From: Halorubrum persicum
GTDB taxonomy: Archaea > Halobacteriota > Halobacteria > Halobacteriales > Haloferacaceae
Assembly: GCF_002727125.1 (NCBI RefSeq)
Contig: NZ_NHOA01000030.1
Coordinates: 61,790 to 125,789, forward strand
Length of the DNA: 64,000 bases
Direction of reading: 5' to 3'
Of the stretch, positions 25,170 to 33,703 are shown one piece after another. Under the pieces are notes generated by a model. The model was given only the letters and a program-made list of their open reading frames with translations, did no database searches and had not been told where the DNA came from. Position 1 is the stretch's first letter. Every line of letters starts with the position of its first letter. Position numbers and translations under genes: made by a program.

Positions 25170-26378
25170 TTACCGCCCCCCCGCTCGGAGCTTCGACACC
25201 GCCGAGAACACCCGCTTCCGGACCGCGGGGCTCTCGTCGTCGGTGAACTCTTCGAGCCGGTTGAGCGTCTCCTGGCCGCCCACCTGTCCGAGCACGAACA
25301 CCGCCTTCGCGCGGGCGTCCTCGGGATGTTCGGTGCCGAGCCGGTCGAGGAGCCGGTCCTCGACGATCGGCCCGCCGAGGCTCTTGAGGCTGGTGGCCGC
25401 GAACTGCGCGGTCTGTGGGTCCTCGTCGGCGAGCGCGTCAGCGAGCGCCTCGACCGCGACCGCCGACTCCGGTTCCGCGACGCGGCCGAGGATCCACGCC
25501 GCGTTCCGCCGCTGGCGGCTCTGCTGGCCGTCGGTGAGGATCTCGACGAGCGGCTCGACGACGGTCGCGTCGTCGGCCTGTTTCAGCTCGGAGACGACCT
25601 GATCGCGGACCGCGTGGCTCTGCTGGGTCGGCACGTTCGAGAGCAGTTCGATGACCGAGTACACCGCGGCGTTCCGAACCACCGCGCTCTCGTCGCCGAG
25701 CGCGCGCGCCAGCGGTTCGACCGGTTCGGGGTTGTTCGCCTTCCCGAGCGCGCCGGCGGCGATGCGCCGGAGCGACTCGTCCGAGTCGTCGAGCAGGTCC
25801 AGGAGGGGAGAGAGCGCCTGATCGGTACCGATGTTCCCGAGCGCGTTCGCGGCCGCCCGCCGGACCCGCGGCTCGTCGTCGAGCCGCTCCGTCAGCCCGG
25901 GAATCGCCCGCGGGTCGGCGAACGTCCCGCAGGCCTGACACGCGCGGAGCCTGACGCGGGGGTCCTCGTCGTCGAGCGCCTCGACGAGGTGCTGGAGACC
26001 GCTGCCGTCGTCGAGCCGGCCGAGCGCGTTCGCGGCGGCCATCCGGAGCTCCGGGCGGTCGGCCTGCAGCGCGCGAGCGAACTTCCGGGCGGTGACCCAC
26101 TCCGCCTCGGAGCCCTTGGTGCCGGTGAGCTCCGAGAGGAGCTGTTCGAGCGCCGCCTCGCCGATCTCGTCCAGCGCGTCGACCGCGGCCCCGCGGACCT
26201 GCGCGTCCTCGTCGCCGGTCGCGGCGCGCAGGAGCACGTCGATGGACGGCTGGTCGTCGGGGTCGGCGACCTCGCCGAGGAACTCGGACGCGCGCTTCCG
26301 AACCGCGGCGCTGTCGCTGCCCATGGCGTCCCTGAGCCGCTCGGCGTTCCCGTCCCGGGCGTGCTGGTACAGCGACAT
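25170..26378 (-). CDS. HEAT-repeat protein of the taxis operon
   Basis: 402 residues made almost entirely of about eleven to twelve 30-35-residue HEAT/PBS-lyase repeats (each with a DPRVR-RAAA-ALG-type core). They form a helical solenoid for protein binding. In Halobacterium a HEAT-repeat protein encoded next to CheF was found in the Che interaction network, linking Che proteins and the motor, so an adaptor role is likely. It starts at TGATG overlapping the cheR stop, with GGAGGG five bases upstream, and is followed at once by cheF. Confidence 0.88.
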   Translation of the reverse strand: MSLYQHARDGNAERLRDAMGSDSAAVRKRASEFLGEVADPDDQPSIDVLLRAATGDEDAQVRGAAVDALDEIGEAALEQLLSELTGTKGSEAEWVTARKFARALQADRPELRMAAANALGRLDDGSGLQHLVEALDDEDPRVRLRACQACGTFADPRAIPGLTERLDDEPRVRRAAANALGNIGTDQALSPLLDLLDDSDESLRRIAAGALGKANNPEPVEPLARALGDESAVVRNAAVYSVIELLSNVPTQQSHAVRDQVVSELKQADDATVVEPLVEILTDGQQSRQRRNAAWILGRVAEPESAVAVEALADALADEDPQTAQFAATSLKSLGGPIVEDRLLDRLGTEHPEDARAKAVFVLGQVGGQETLNRLEEFTDDESPAVRKRVFSAVSKLRAGGR

Positions 26379-27187
26379 CAGACCCTCCGAAACACCCGGC
26401 GGCGCTTGTCGATCGGTTCGTATCTGTCCGACCGGTCCGGCGGGACGCTCTCGGTCATACCGAGCACGAGCACGCCGTCGTCAGCGAGCGACGATTCGAG
26501 CGTGTCGAACAGCGACCCCTTGTGGTCGACGTCGATGTAGATCAGCAGGTTGCGGCACAACACCACGTCGAAGGGATCGCGAGCGCCGTCGCGGATCAGG
26601 TCGTGCGTCTCGAAGTCGACGAGCCGCTGGACCGCCGGTCGGACCCGGAACGCGTCCTCGTCGCGCTCGACGTAGCGGTCCGGGTCCGAGAGCGGTTCGA
26701 GCTCGGCCGCGATGTCGGTCGTCCGGGTGGTGTGGTAGACCCCTTCGCGGGCGTCGTCGAGCGCCTCCTCGCTGATGTCCGAGCCGAGCACCTCGACGCG
26801 CGACTCGTCGATCTCGGGGTCGTCGCAGGCCAACATCGCGACCGAGTAGGGCTCTCGACCGTCGGCCGAGGGTGCCGACCAGACGCGGACCCGACGCTGC
26901 TCGCTCGTCCGATCGCGGAGCACGCCGCGGAGCACGTCCCACATCTCCGGGTTGCGGAAGAACTCCGTCACGTTGATCGTGAGCGCGTCCATCAGCGCCT
27001 CGCGCTCCCCGTCGTCCTCTCGGAGCAGCCGCTCGTACTCGGCGTGCGACTCGGTGTCGCGGCGGCGCATCCGGGCGGTGATCCGGCGGTCGAGGTACGA
27101 CTCGTTGTAGTAGCCGGGCTCGAACGGCACCGTGTCGTCGATCTGCCTAAGGACGCCCTCGAACTCCGTCTCGGTCTCGCCGCTCAT
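26378..27187 (-). CDS. cheR: Chemoreceptor glutamate methyltransferase CheR
   Basis: 269 residues. Methylates receptor glutamates with S-adenosylmethionine during adaptation. The N-terminal helical domain (1-80) has YLDRRITARMRR. The SAM-binding domain has NVTEFFRNPEMW, RVWSAPSADGREPYS (usually CS-GEEPYS; here A/D variants), VEVLGSDIS and DVVLCRNLLIYI. The ATG overlaps the end of cheA by four bases. Confidence 0.93.
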   Translation of the reverse strand: MSGETETEFEGVLRQIDDTVPFEPGYYNESYLDRRITARMRRRDTESHAEYERLLREDDGEREALMDALTINVTEFFRNPEMWDVLRGVLRDRTSEQRRVRVWSAPSADGREPYSVAMLACDDPEIDESRVEVLGSDISEEALDDAREGVYHTTRTTDIAAELEPLSDPDRYVERDEDAFRVRPAVQRLVDFETHDLIRDGARDPFDVVLCRNLLIYIDVDHKGSLFDTLESSLADDGVLVLGMTESVPPDRSDRYEPIDKRRRVFRRV

Positions 27188-29451
27188 AGGCTCACCACGT
27201 CGAGCACGGCCACGACGTCGCCGTCGCCGAGGACCGCCGTGCCGCTGAGTCCCGGCGTCCCCGACAACGGCCCGTCGAGCGGTTTCACGACCACTTCCTC
27301 CTGATCGAGCACGGCGTCGCAGTGGAGCGCGACCTGCCGGGTCTCCTCGCGGATCCGAACGAGCATCCCGTCGTCGGTCACGCCGCCGTCGGTCGTCGCG
27401 GACGCGGCGTCGGCCTCCGCAGGCCCGTCGCCGCCCGACTCGTCGGGACCATCGGGGGCGCCGGCGCCCGACCCGGCCGCCGCGGCGCCGCCGTTCGTGA
27501 GCCGCTCGTTCAGCCGGATCACCGGGTAGAGGTCGTCCTCGTGGCGCACGATCTCGTCTCCGTGGACCTCTTCCACGTCGTCCGCGCGGGCGACCTCGGC
27601 GATCGACTTGATCGGGATCCCGTACTCCGTGCCGCCCACGTCGACGAACATCACCTTCACGATGGCGACGGTGACGGGGAGCCGGAACCGCACCGTGGTC
27701 CCCTCGCCCGGGTCGCTCTCGACGGAGACGGAGCCGTCGAGGTCGCGGGCGGTCGTCCGGACCACGTCCATCCCGACGCCGCGTCCGGAGACGTCGGTCA
27801 CCTCCTCCGCGGTGGAGAAGCCGGGGTGGAACACGAGGTCGTACACCTCGCCGTCCTCCATCGCCTCGACCGCCTCGCGGCTTTTGACGCCCTCGTCGAC
27901 GGCCTTCTCGCGGAGCTGATCGGGGTCGAGCCCGCCGCCGTCGTCGGCCACCTCGATGATCACGTGGTCGCGCTCGCGCTCGGCCGTGAGCCTGACGTGT
28001 CCGGTCGGGTCCTTGCCGGCGGCCTCGCGCTCCTCGGGGGACTCGATCCCGTGATCGACCGCGTTCCGCAGGACGTGGACGAGCGGGTCGCGCATCTCCG
28101 TGAGGATGGTGCGGTCGAGCTCCACGTCGTCGCCCTCGATCTCGAAGTCGATCCGCTTGTCGAGGTCCCGCGAGATGTCGCGGACGAGCCGCGGGAACGA
28201 GTCGGACACCTGCGAGAACGGGATGAGCCGCATGTCCATCGCCGTATCCTGCAGGCTGGACGCGAGCTTGTCGAGCTCGTCTAACGCGTCCGACTGCGCG
28301 TCCAGCTCCTCCAGCTCCCGGCGGAGCTTGATCCGGCTCGTCACCAGCTGCTCGACGAGACCGTACAGCTCGTCGACCTGATCGACGTCGACCCGGATCG
28401 ACTTGATCTCGTCGCCGGACTTGGAGTCCGTGCTGGAGCCGGAGTTGGTCCCGGACGAGGATTCGCCGCTGTCGCTCTCGTCGGTTGCGTTCGCGTCGTC
28501 TGTGGCACCCTCGTCGGTCGCTTCCGCGTCGGCGGCGTCCTCGACCTCGGGTTCCGCGTTGGCGCCCTCGTCGTCCACACCCGCTTCGGCGTCGGCGTCG
28601 GCTTCACCCGACTCGTCCGCCTCGGCGTCTCCACCGCTTTCGCTCGCTCCGACGAGCGTCGTCGCGACCGACTCGACCTGCGTGAGCGCGCCGAGCCCCT
28701 CGGCGACGACCGCGGGGTCGGCGTCGGCGACGAAGGCGTCGAACCGCTCCTCGTACTCACCGTCCTCCAGCGCCTCGGGGCCGGGCACGGTGACGAACTC
28801 GCCGAACTGGCCGTCGAGCGCCTGCAAGACGAGCGCCGCGTCGACGCCCGCCATCGCGGTCTCGCCGACCGTCACGTCCGCGTACGCGACCGGCTCGCCG
28901 AGGGCGGCCGCCTCGTCGGGGAGATCGGGGACGGAGATGTCGTCCGCGTCTCCGTCGCCCTCATCGGTCGCGTCGTCGGCGGTGTCGGCGCCGGCCTCGG
29001 GCCCGTCGGTCGCTTCGCTGCCGGAATCGCCCGCGCCGGCGGTCCCGTCCTCGTCTGCGTCCTCACCGCCGACGGTCCCGTGCTCCTCCATCTCTCGGAG
29101 GCGACTCTCCAAGTCGGTGGGGTCGGTCGACACGTCGCCCGTGTCGGCGATCTCGGACACCATCGCCTCGACGGTGTCGACCCCCTCGAAGAGGAGGTCC
29201 ATCAGCTCCGGCGTCACCTCGCGGTCGCCCTGTCGCACCGCGTCGAGGAGGTCCTCGAGGGCGTGCCCGAAGTCGGAAACGTCCTCGTACCCCATCGCCG
29301 CGGCGTTCCCTTTCAGCGTGTGGGCGACGCGGAACACGTCGTCCATCGCCTCGGCGTCCTCCGGGTCGGCCTCCAGGGCGAGCAGGGCGTTGTTCAGGTC
29401 CGTGATCCCGTCTTCGGCCTCGGCGACGAACGCGGCGCGGTGGGAGTCCAT
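27184..29451 (-). CDS. cheA: Chemotaxis histidine kinase CheA
   Basis: 755 residues. P1 phosphotransfer domain (1-105) with H44 in RVAHTLKGNA. A very acidic linker and P2-like region follow (about 110-340; long Asp/Glu/Ser/Thr runs). Then dimerisation P3 (about 350-420: VDQVDELYGLVEQLV), kinase domain P4 with HVLRNAVDHG, ADDGGGLD and FHPGFSTAEEVTDVSGRGVGMDV, and a CheW-like P5 interrupted by a Gly/Ala/Asp insertion (about 665-705). The stop of cheB shares a base with its ATG (TGATG). Receives signals from transducers through CheW. Confidence 0.96.
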   Translation of the reverse strand: MDSHRAAFVAEAEDGITDLNNALLALEADPEDAEAMDDVFRVAHTLKGNAAAMGYEDVSDFGHALEDLLDAVRQGDREVTPELMDLLFEGVDTVEAMVSEIADTGDVSTDPTDLESRLREMEEHGTVGGEDADEDGTAGAGDSGSEATDGPEAGADTADDATDEGDGDADDISVPDLPDEAAALGEPVAYADVTVGETAMAGVDAALVLQALDGQFGEFVTVPGPEALEDGEYEERFDAFVADADPAVVAEGLGALTQVESVATTLVGASESGGDAEADESGEADADAEAGVDDEGANAEPEVEDAADAEATDEGATDDANATDESDSGESSSGTNSGSSTDSKSGDEIKSIRVDVDQVDELYGLVEQLVTSRIKLRRELEELDAQSDALDELDKLASSLQDTAMDMRLIPFSQVSDSFPRLVRDISRDLDKRIDFEIEGDDVELDRTILTEMRDPLVHVLRNAVDHGIESPEEREAAGKDPTGHVRLTAERERDHVIIEVADDGGGLDPDQLREKAVDEGVKSREAVEAMEDGEVYDLVFHPGFSTAEEVTDVSGRGVGMDVVRTTARDLDGSVSVESDPGEGTTVRFRLPVTVAIVKVMFVDVGGTEYGIPIKSIAEVARADDVEEVHGDEIVRHEDDLYPVIRLNERLTNGGAAAAGSGAGAPDGPDESGGDGPAEADAASATTDGGVTDDGMLVRIREETRQVALHCDAVLDQEEVVVKPLDGPLSGTPGLSGTAVLGDGDVVAVLDVVSL

Positions 29452-30563
29452 CAGGCCCCACCCCCAACGATCGCGCCGGCGACGTCGTCGAGGTCGTGGA
29501 CCTCGTCGACCCCGCCCGTCTCCACCGCTCGCTTCGGCATCCCGTAGATCACGCAGGTGTCCTCGCTCTGTGCGATCGTCCGCGCGCCCGCGTCGGCCAT
29601 CGCTCGGATCCCCTCGGAGGCGTCGGCGCCCATCCCGGTCAACACGACCCCGACGAGGGGGCCGTCGACGACCTCGGCGGCCGAGCGCATCGTCACGTCC
29701 GCGGCGGGCGTGACCGACTGCGAGTCGTCCTCGTCGAGCTTGACGCGGAGGCGCCCCGACCGGTAGCTGTCGATCCGGGTGTGGCTCCCGCCCCGGGCGA
29801 CGAGCGCCTCTCCGGAGCCGATCCGGGCGCCGTCGCTCGCCTCGCGCACGTCGTACGCCGAGGCCTCGTCGAGGCGGTCGGCGAACCGCGAGGTGAACGC
29901 CTCCGGCATGTGCTGGACGATGACGAGCCGGCAGTCGGTCATCGGTAACGCCGACATGACGCGCTCGACCGCGTTCGGTCCGCCGGTCGACGCCCCGATC
30001 ACGACCGTTAGCGGCTCGTCGATGTCGGCGCTCGCGGTCCGCGTGGCGGGCGTCGACGCTCGGGAGGCCGTCGCGTTCGCGTTCTCCTCGGCGGCGTCGT
30101 GCTCGCGGCGGTCGCGCGTCGCCGCGGCGAGGTCGGCCCCCGCGACCGATCGGACCGCCTCGACGAGCCGGTCGGACTCGCGGGAGACGCCGGTCGACAC
30201 CTCACCGCCGGGTTTCGAGAAGAAGTCGACCGCGCCGCGTTCGAGCGCCTCGAACGTCACTTCCGCGCCCTCGGCGGTGTGCGCCGAGAGCATCAACACC
30301 GGCGTCGGCGTCTCGTCCATCAGCCGTTCCACGGCCTCGAGCCCGCCCATCCCCGGCATCTCGACGTCCATCGTCACGACGTCCGGACGCGTCTCGGCGA
30401 CCACCGACAGCGCCTCGGCGCCGTCCCCCGCCTCGCCGACGACCGCGACCCCCGCGTCGGTCAAGAGGTCGGAGATCAAGCCTCGCATGAACGGCGAGTC
30501 GTCGACGACGACCGCCCGCAAGGAGTCGTCGCGATCGTCTCGCCGATCCGTCGTCCTACTCAT
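29451..30563 (-). CDS. cheB: Chemoreceptor methylesterase CheB
   Basis: 370 residues from the ATG at 30563; the open frame nine codons upstream precedes the promoter spacing. Receiver domain (about 15-135) with VVDDSPFMRG, phosphoacceptor Asp in VVTMDVEMPGMGG and lysine in FFSKPGG. A linker follows, then the methylesterase domain with VVIGASTGGPNA (catalytic Ser), VIVQHMP (catalytic His) and TGMGADASEGI (catalytic Asp). First gene of the operon cheB-cheA-cheR-HEAT-cheF, divergent from cheW. Confidence 0.95.
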   Translation of the reverse strand: MSRTTDRRDDRDDSLRAVVVDDSPFMRGLISDLLTDAGVAVVGEAGDGAEALSVVAETRPDVVTMDVEMPGMGGLEAVERLMDETPTPVLMLSAHTAEGAEVTFEALERGAVDFFSKPGGEVSTGVSRESDRLVEAVRSVAGADLAAATRDRREHDAAEENANATASRASTPATRTASADIDEPLTVVIGASTGGPNAVERVMSALPMTDCRLVIVQHMPEAFTSRFADRLDEASAYDVREASDGARIGSGEALVARGGSHTRIDSYRSGRLRVKLDEDDSQSVTPAADVTMRSAAEVVDGPLVGVVLTGMGADASEGIRAMADAGARTIAQSEDTCVIYGMPKRAVETGGVDEVHDLDDVAGAIVGGGA

Positions 30564-30587
30564 GTAGGGAAGCGGGCCCAGAATCAG

Positions 30588-30596
30588 CATAAATCC
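30588..30596 (-). promoter_or_regulatory. TATA box of the cheB operon
   Basis: GATTTATGC on the minus strand, centred about 29 nt before the cheB ATG. Confidence 0.5.
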
Positions 30597-30665
30597 ACGG
30601 ACCCGGTAATCACGCCTGATAATTCAGGGGACACGGTTATTGGCCTCTTCGCCGCAGACACGTCC

Positions 30666-31151
30666 ATGGCAGCCATGGAGACGGACGCCGAACCCACGAA
30701 GGTGCTGGAGTTCGGGCTGGGCGACGGGACGTACTGTCTGGACATCGGGGTCATCGACGAGATCGTCGACGCCGGCGAGCTCACGCGCATTCCGAACTCC
30801 CCCGACCACGTCGAGGGCGTGATGGACCTCCGGGGACGCACGACCACGATCGTCGATCCGAAGACGCTCTTCTCGATCGACGAGGAGGGCCCCCGCGAGC
30901 GGATCGTCGTGTTCGACGACGAGGAGATCGACGAGGGCGGCACCGTCGGTTGGATGGTCGACGAGGTGTTTCAGGTCCGCGACGTGGCGCCCGAAGATGT
31001 CGACCAGGCGACGACCGTCGACGACGAGGGGGTCAACGGGATCGTCAAATCCGACGACCGCTTCGTGGTCTGGGTCTCGCCGGACATCGACGATATCGGG
31101 GCCCTCGACGCCCCCGACATCGACGCCGACGGCGAGGCGGACGACGCATAG
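30666..31151 (+). CDS. cheW: Chemotaxis adaptor CheW
   Basis: 161 residues from the ATG at 30666; a second ATG follows three codons later. Couples CheA to receptors. CheW fold: VLEFGLGDGTYCLDIGVIDEIV, ITRIPN-type loop (LTRIPNSPDHVEGVMDLRG), TTIVDPKTLF, and a later VDEVFQVRDV. It has an acidic C-terminal tail (about 145-161). Divergent from cheB with a shared 100-bp upstream region. Confidence 0.93.
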   Translation: MAAMETDAEPTKVLEFGLGDGTYCLDIGVIDEIVDAGELTRIPNSPDHVEGVMDLRGRTTTIVDPKTLFSIDEEGPRERIVVFDDEEIDEGGTVGWMVDEVFQVRDVAPEDVDQATTVDDEGVNGIVKSDDRFVVWVSPDIDDIGALDAPDIDADGEADDA

Positions 31152-31176
31152 CGCCCCGGACCGATCCTTGTCGATC

Positions 31177-31194
31177 GTTCTCACCCGTGAGAAC
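31177..31194 (+). terminator. Hairpin downstream of cheW
   Basis: Perfect 7-bp inverted repeat GTTCTCA / TGAGAAC with a CCCG loop, 26 bp after the cheW stop and 42 bp before the next start. It may end cheW transcription or act as an operator for the downstream ATPase gene, whose TATA-like CTTATCCGATA follows at 31207-31217. Confidence 0.4.
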
Positions 31195-31235
31195 TGGGTG
31201 GTAACCCTTATCCGATAACCGACACGTTCCTCCGT

Positions 31236-31931
31236 ATGCGCGCCTCAAGTGGCGTTCCCGGGTTCGACGACATCGTCGACGGTGGCTTCCCGGAGAATCG
31301 CCTGTACGTTGTCAGCGGCCCTCCTGGAAGCGGGAAAACGACGTTCTGTTCGCAGTTCGCCGCGCAGGGCGCCCGCAACGGCGAAGACGTGCTGTACATC
31401 AGCATGCACGAGACGAAGGAGGGGATCCGTCGCGACATGAGCGGGTACGAGTTCGGGTTCGACCGCGCCCTCGACACCGACCGGATCACCTTCCTCGACT
31501 CCTTCTCCTCCGACGGTCGGCGCTTCTTCGGCCTGCCGGGCGAGCGACGGGACCACTCGGGAGTGACGAACCGGCTCACGGGGTTCATCAACTCCCGCGA
31601 CATCGACCGGGTCGTCTTCGACTCCACCATGCTGTTGCGGTTCCTCCTCGACGACGACGAGGACACGATGATCCAGCTGCTCTCCTCGCTGAAGCGGACC
31701 GACGCGACGACCCTGCTCATCTCCGAGATGACCGACCCGAGCGCCTACTCCGAGGAGCATTACCTCGCGCACGGCGTCGTCTTCATGCACAACTACCTCG
31801 AAGACGACGGGATGCAGCGCGGGATTCAGGTGTTGAAGATGCGCGGGACCGACCTCGACACCGACATTCAGGGCATCGAGTTCACCGACGGCGGGCTCCG
31901 GGTCGGGGAGGCCGCGACGGTGAGCCACTGA
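31236..31931 (+). CDS. RAD55/KaiC-like ATPase next to the taxis genes
   Basis: 231 residues. Single RecA-type domain with Walker A SGPPGSGKTTF (28-37), a hydrophobic Walker B strand DRVVFDSTMLL and a LISEM sensor segment. This is the architecture of KaiC-derived archaeal signalling ATPases, related to ArlH and GvpD types. Its place between cheW and two small genes suggests a regulatory role in taxis or motor control. Not ArlH itself: no arl genes are near. The stop shares a base with the next ATG (TGATG). Confidence 0.82.
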   Translation: MRASSGVPGFDDIVDGGFPENRLYVVSGPPGSGKTTFCSQFAAQGARNGEDVLYISMHETKEGIRRDMSGYEFGFDRALDTDRITFLDSFSSDGRRFFGLPGERRDHSGVTNRLTGFINSRDIDRVVFDSTMLLRFLLDDDEDTMIQLLSSLKRTDATTLLISEMTDPSAYSEEHYLAHGVVFMHNYLEDDGMQRGIQVLKMRGTDLDTDIQGIEFTDGGLRVGEAATVSH

Positions 31932-32323
31932 TGTACGACCGGACCTTCGGGACGGAGTGGGACGACCTCGACCGCGAGGAGGCGGTCGAGCGCGCGTTCG
32001 CACTCGGGGTCGCCGACGGCGTCGGCAGCAAGCGTCCGGCCGAGCTCGACCGCATTCTGGACGCCTTCGAGAACGCGTACGACCGAAGCCTGATCGAGCT
32101 CTCGTACGACGAAGGCCGGACCAAGGCGCTCGAGATCGCCGCCGAAACCGATACCGACGACCCCGACGCGGTCTGGGACCAGCTCGTCGACGGCGCCGGC
32201 TCTCCGCGCGGTTCGCCCGTCTCGGCGGCGCTTCCCGGAGCGATAACGGAACTGACACTGACGAGGAGCCCCCGAGAGGGCCCCCCGTCGTCGCTCGACC
32301 TCCCGTCGATGCTCCGGAAGTGA
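31931..32323 (+). CDS. Acidic protein of unknown function in the taxis cluster
   Basis: 130 residues, coupled by TGATG to the KaiC-like ATPase gene. The first about 80 residues are helical and acidic (EAVERAFALGVADGVG, DRILDAFENAYDRSLIELSYDEGRTKA); the last 45 are Pro/Ser-rich and probably unstructured. No family recognised. Tight coupling suggests it works with the ATPase. Confidence 0.7.
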   Translation: MYDRTFGTEWDDLDREEAVERAFALGVADGVGSKRPAELDRILDAFENAYDRSLIELSYDEGRTKALEIAAETDTDDPDAVWDQLVDGAGSPRGSPVSAALPGAITELTLTRSPREGPPSSLDLPSMLRK

Positions 32324-32333
32324 TCCCTCGGAA

Positions 32334-32345
32334 GGGTTTTACCCG
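32334..32345 (+). promoter_or_regulatory. TATA box of the degenerate P-loop protein gene
   Basis: GGGTTTTACCCG, centred about 27 nt before the ATG at 32367. It is palindromic (GGGT / ACCC), so it may also be an operator. Confidence 0.48.
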
Positions 32346-32366
32346 ACACCCCCTCAAGCCAGACAC

Positions 32367-32972
32367 ATGACCGTGCTTCCCGACGCTGTCCGCGACGCCG
32401 ACAGCGTGCTCGTCACCGGGCCGCCGATGAGCGGGAAGTACGACCTGTTCAACCGACTGCTCGCCGCGTGGTCGACCGGGCCGGTGGTCATCTCCACCGG
32501 TCGCACCGCGGAGAAGGTCCGCGAGGATTACGAGTCGATCACGGGACACGACGGCGACGACGTGGTCGTCATCGACTGCGTCACCCACGAGCAGGGCGAC
32601 AAACGCGACGACACGCCGATGACGAAGTACGTCGCCAGCGCCGGCAACCTCACCGACATCGGGATCAAGTTCACCGACGTGGTCGAGTCGTCGGTCGGCC
32701 GCGACCGCGCCGTCGGCGTCTACTCGCTGTCACAGCTGTTGATGTACTGGGACCCCGAACGGATCTACCGGTTCACCCGCGTGATGACCTCCCAGACGTC
32801 CGGCGAGGGATGGCCGTTCGTCGGCGTGCTCAACTCGACCGCCCACGACGAGCAAGTGGTCCACACGCTCCACGAGCCGTTCGACGTGATCGCCGAGACC
32901 CGCGTCGAGGACGACCGGGAGTTCCGCGTCCGCGGACGGGTCGGGCAACCCTCGGAGTGGATCTCGTTTTAG
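32367..32972 (+). CDS. KaiC/RecA-like protein with degenerate P-loop
   Basis: 201 residues. A RecA-like fold is suggested by SVLVTGPPMSGKYDLF (18-28), VVVIDCVTH as Walker B-like strand and late beta strands. The residue after the P-loop lysine is Tyr instead of Ser/Thr (GPPMSGKY), which should weaken Mg-ATP binding. It resembles the haloarchaeal RecA-superfamily proteins that I recall as DUF7504. It follows the taxis genes but has its own TATA element. A pseudo-ATPase signalling role is possible. Confidence 0.7.
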   Translation: MTVLPDAVRDADSVLVTGPPMSGKYDLFNRLLAAWSTGPVVISTGRTAEKVREDYESITGHDGDDVVVIDCVTHEQGDKRDDTPMTKYVASAGNLTDIGIKFTDVVESSVGRDRAVGVYSLSQLLMYWDPERIYRFTRVMTSQTSGEGWPFVGVLNSTAHDEQVVHTLHEPFDVIAETRVEDDREFRVRGRVGQPSEWISF

Positions 32973-32993
32973 CACACCGCCCTCTTCCGGCGT

Positions 32994-33596
32994 TCACCCG
33001 ACCAGGTCGAACTCGGCCCCCAGCGGCGGCGCGTCGGGGATCCCCCAGTAGACGAACCGATACGTGCCGGCTCCGAGCGGCGGGCACACCTCGAGGTCCC
33101 GGTCGGGGACCGCCGACGCGATCGCCGCCTCCTCGAGGTCGATGGACCAGATGTACGCGCCGCTCGGGTCGAGCGTCTCCTCGTCGCGCGGGAGCTCGAC
33201 CGCCTCGCCCGAGCTCGATCCCCGAACGTCGACCCACCCCTCGCCCGTCTCGCGCTGGAACGAGTAGGCGTGTTTGCCGAGGACGGTCGCCGACCGATCG
33301 CCCGTGTTGCGGAACACGAGCCGCATCGACTGCCCGTACGTCTCGGCGTTCCCCTCCGTCGCCAGCTCGAACCGGGTCCCGGCGGCGTCGACGATGGTCC
33401 CCTCGACCGGCTCGTCGAAGGGCGCCGTCAGCCGGACGAACGCGTCGTCCTCGCAGGTCAGCGTCGTCGGGACCCCCTCGGGGCCCTGCGGCCCGTCGCC
33501 CGCGGCGAAGTCGAGACACCCCGCGACCCCGACCGAGCCGGCGGCGGTGAGGGTCGCCGCGCTCGTCGCCAACAGATCGCGTCGCGTGCGCTCCAT
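32994..33596 (-). CDS. TAT lipoprotein, short paralogue with BsuPI-like Ig domain
   Basis: 200 residues from the ATG at 33596. Twin-arginine signal (RTRRDLLATS) and a lipobox GVAGC around residue 27 predict a lipid-anchored extracellular protein. The rest is one Ig-like domain with RLVFRNTGDRSATVLGKHAYSFQRETGEGWVDVRG and LGAGTYRFVYWG. It aligns with the last 130 residues of the lipoprotein at 15638-16831. Function unknown; BsuPI-type domains bind extracellular or spore proteinases in other groups. It is divergent from glmM. Confidence 0.8.
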   Translation of the reverse strand: MERTRRDLLATSAATLTAAGSVGVAGCLDFAAGDGPQGPEGVPTTLTCEDDAFVRLTAPFDEPVEGTIVDAAGTRFELATEGNAETYGQSMRLVFRNTGDRSATVLGKHAYSFQRETGEGWVDVRGSSSGEAVELPRDEETLDPSGAYIWSIDLEEAAIASAVPDRDLEVCPPLGAGTYRFVYWGIPDAPPLGAEFDLVG

Positions 33597-33703
33597 GCAG
33601 TCCGTTCGGGCGCGGCCGGCTTGAACCGCACGCGTCGCCCCCGCCCGCGTCAGCGCGCGCCCGGTTCGGAACCGCTTTCCCGTCGGCCGGCGCATGACCG
33701 CCC

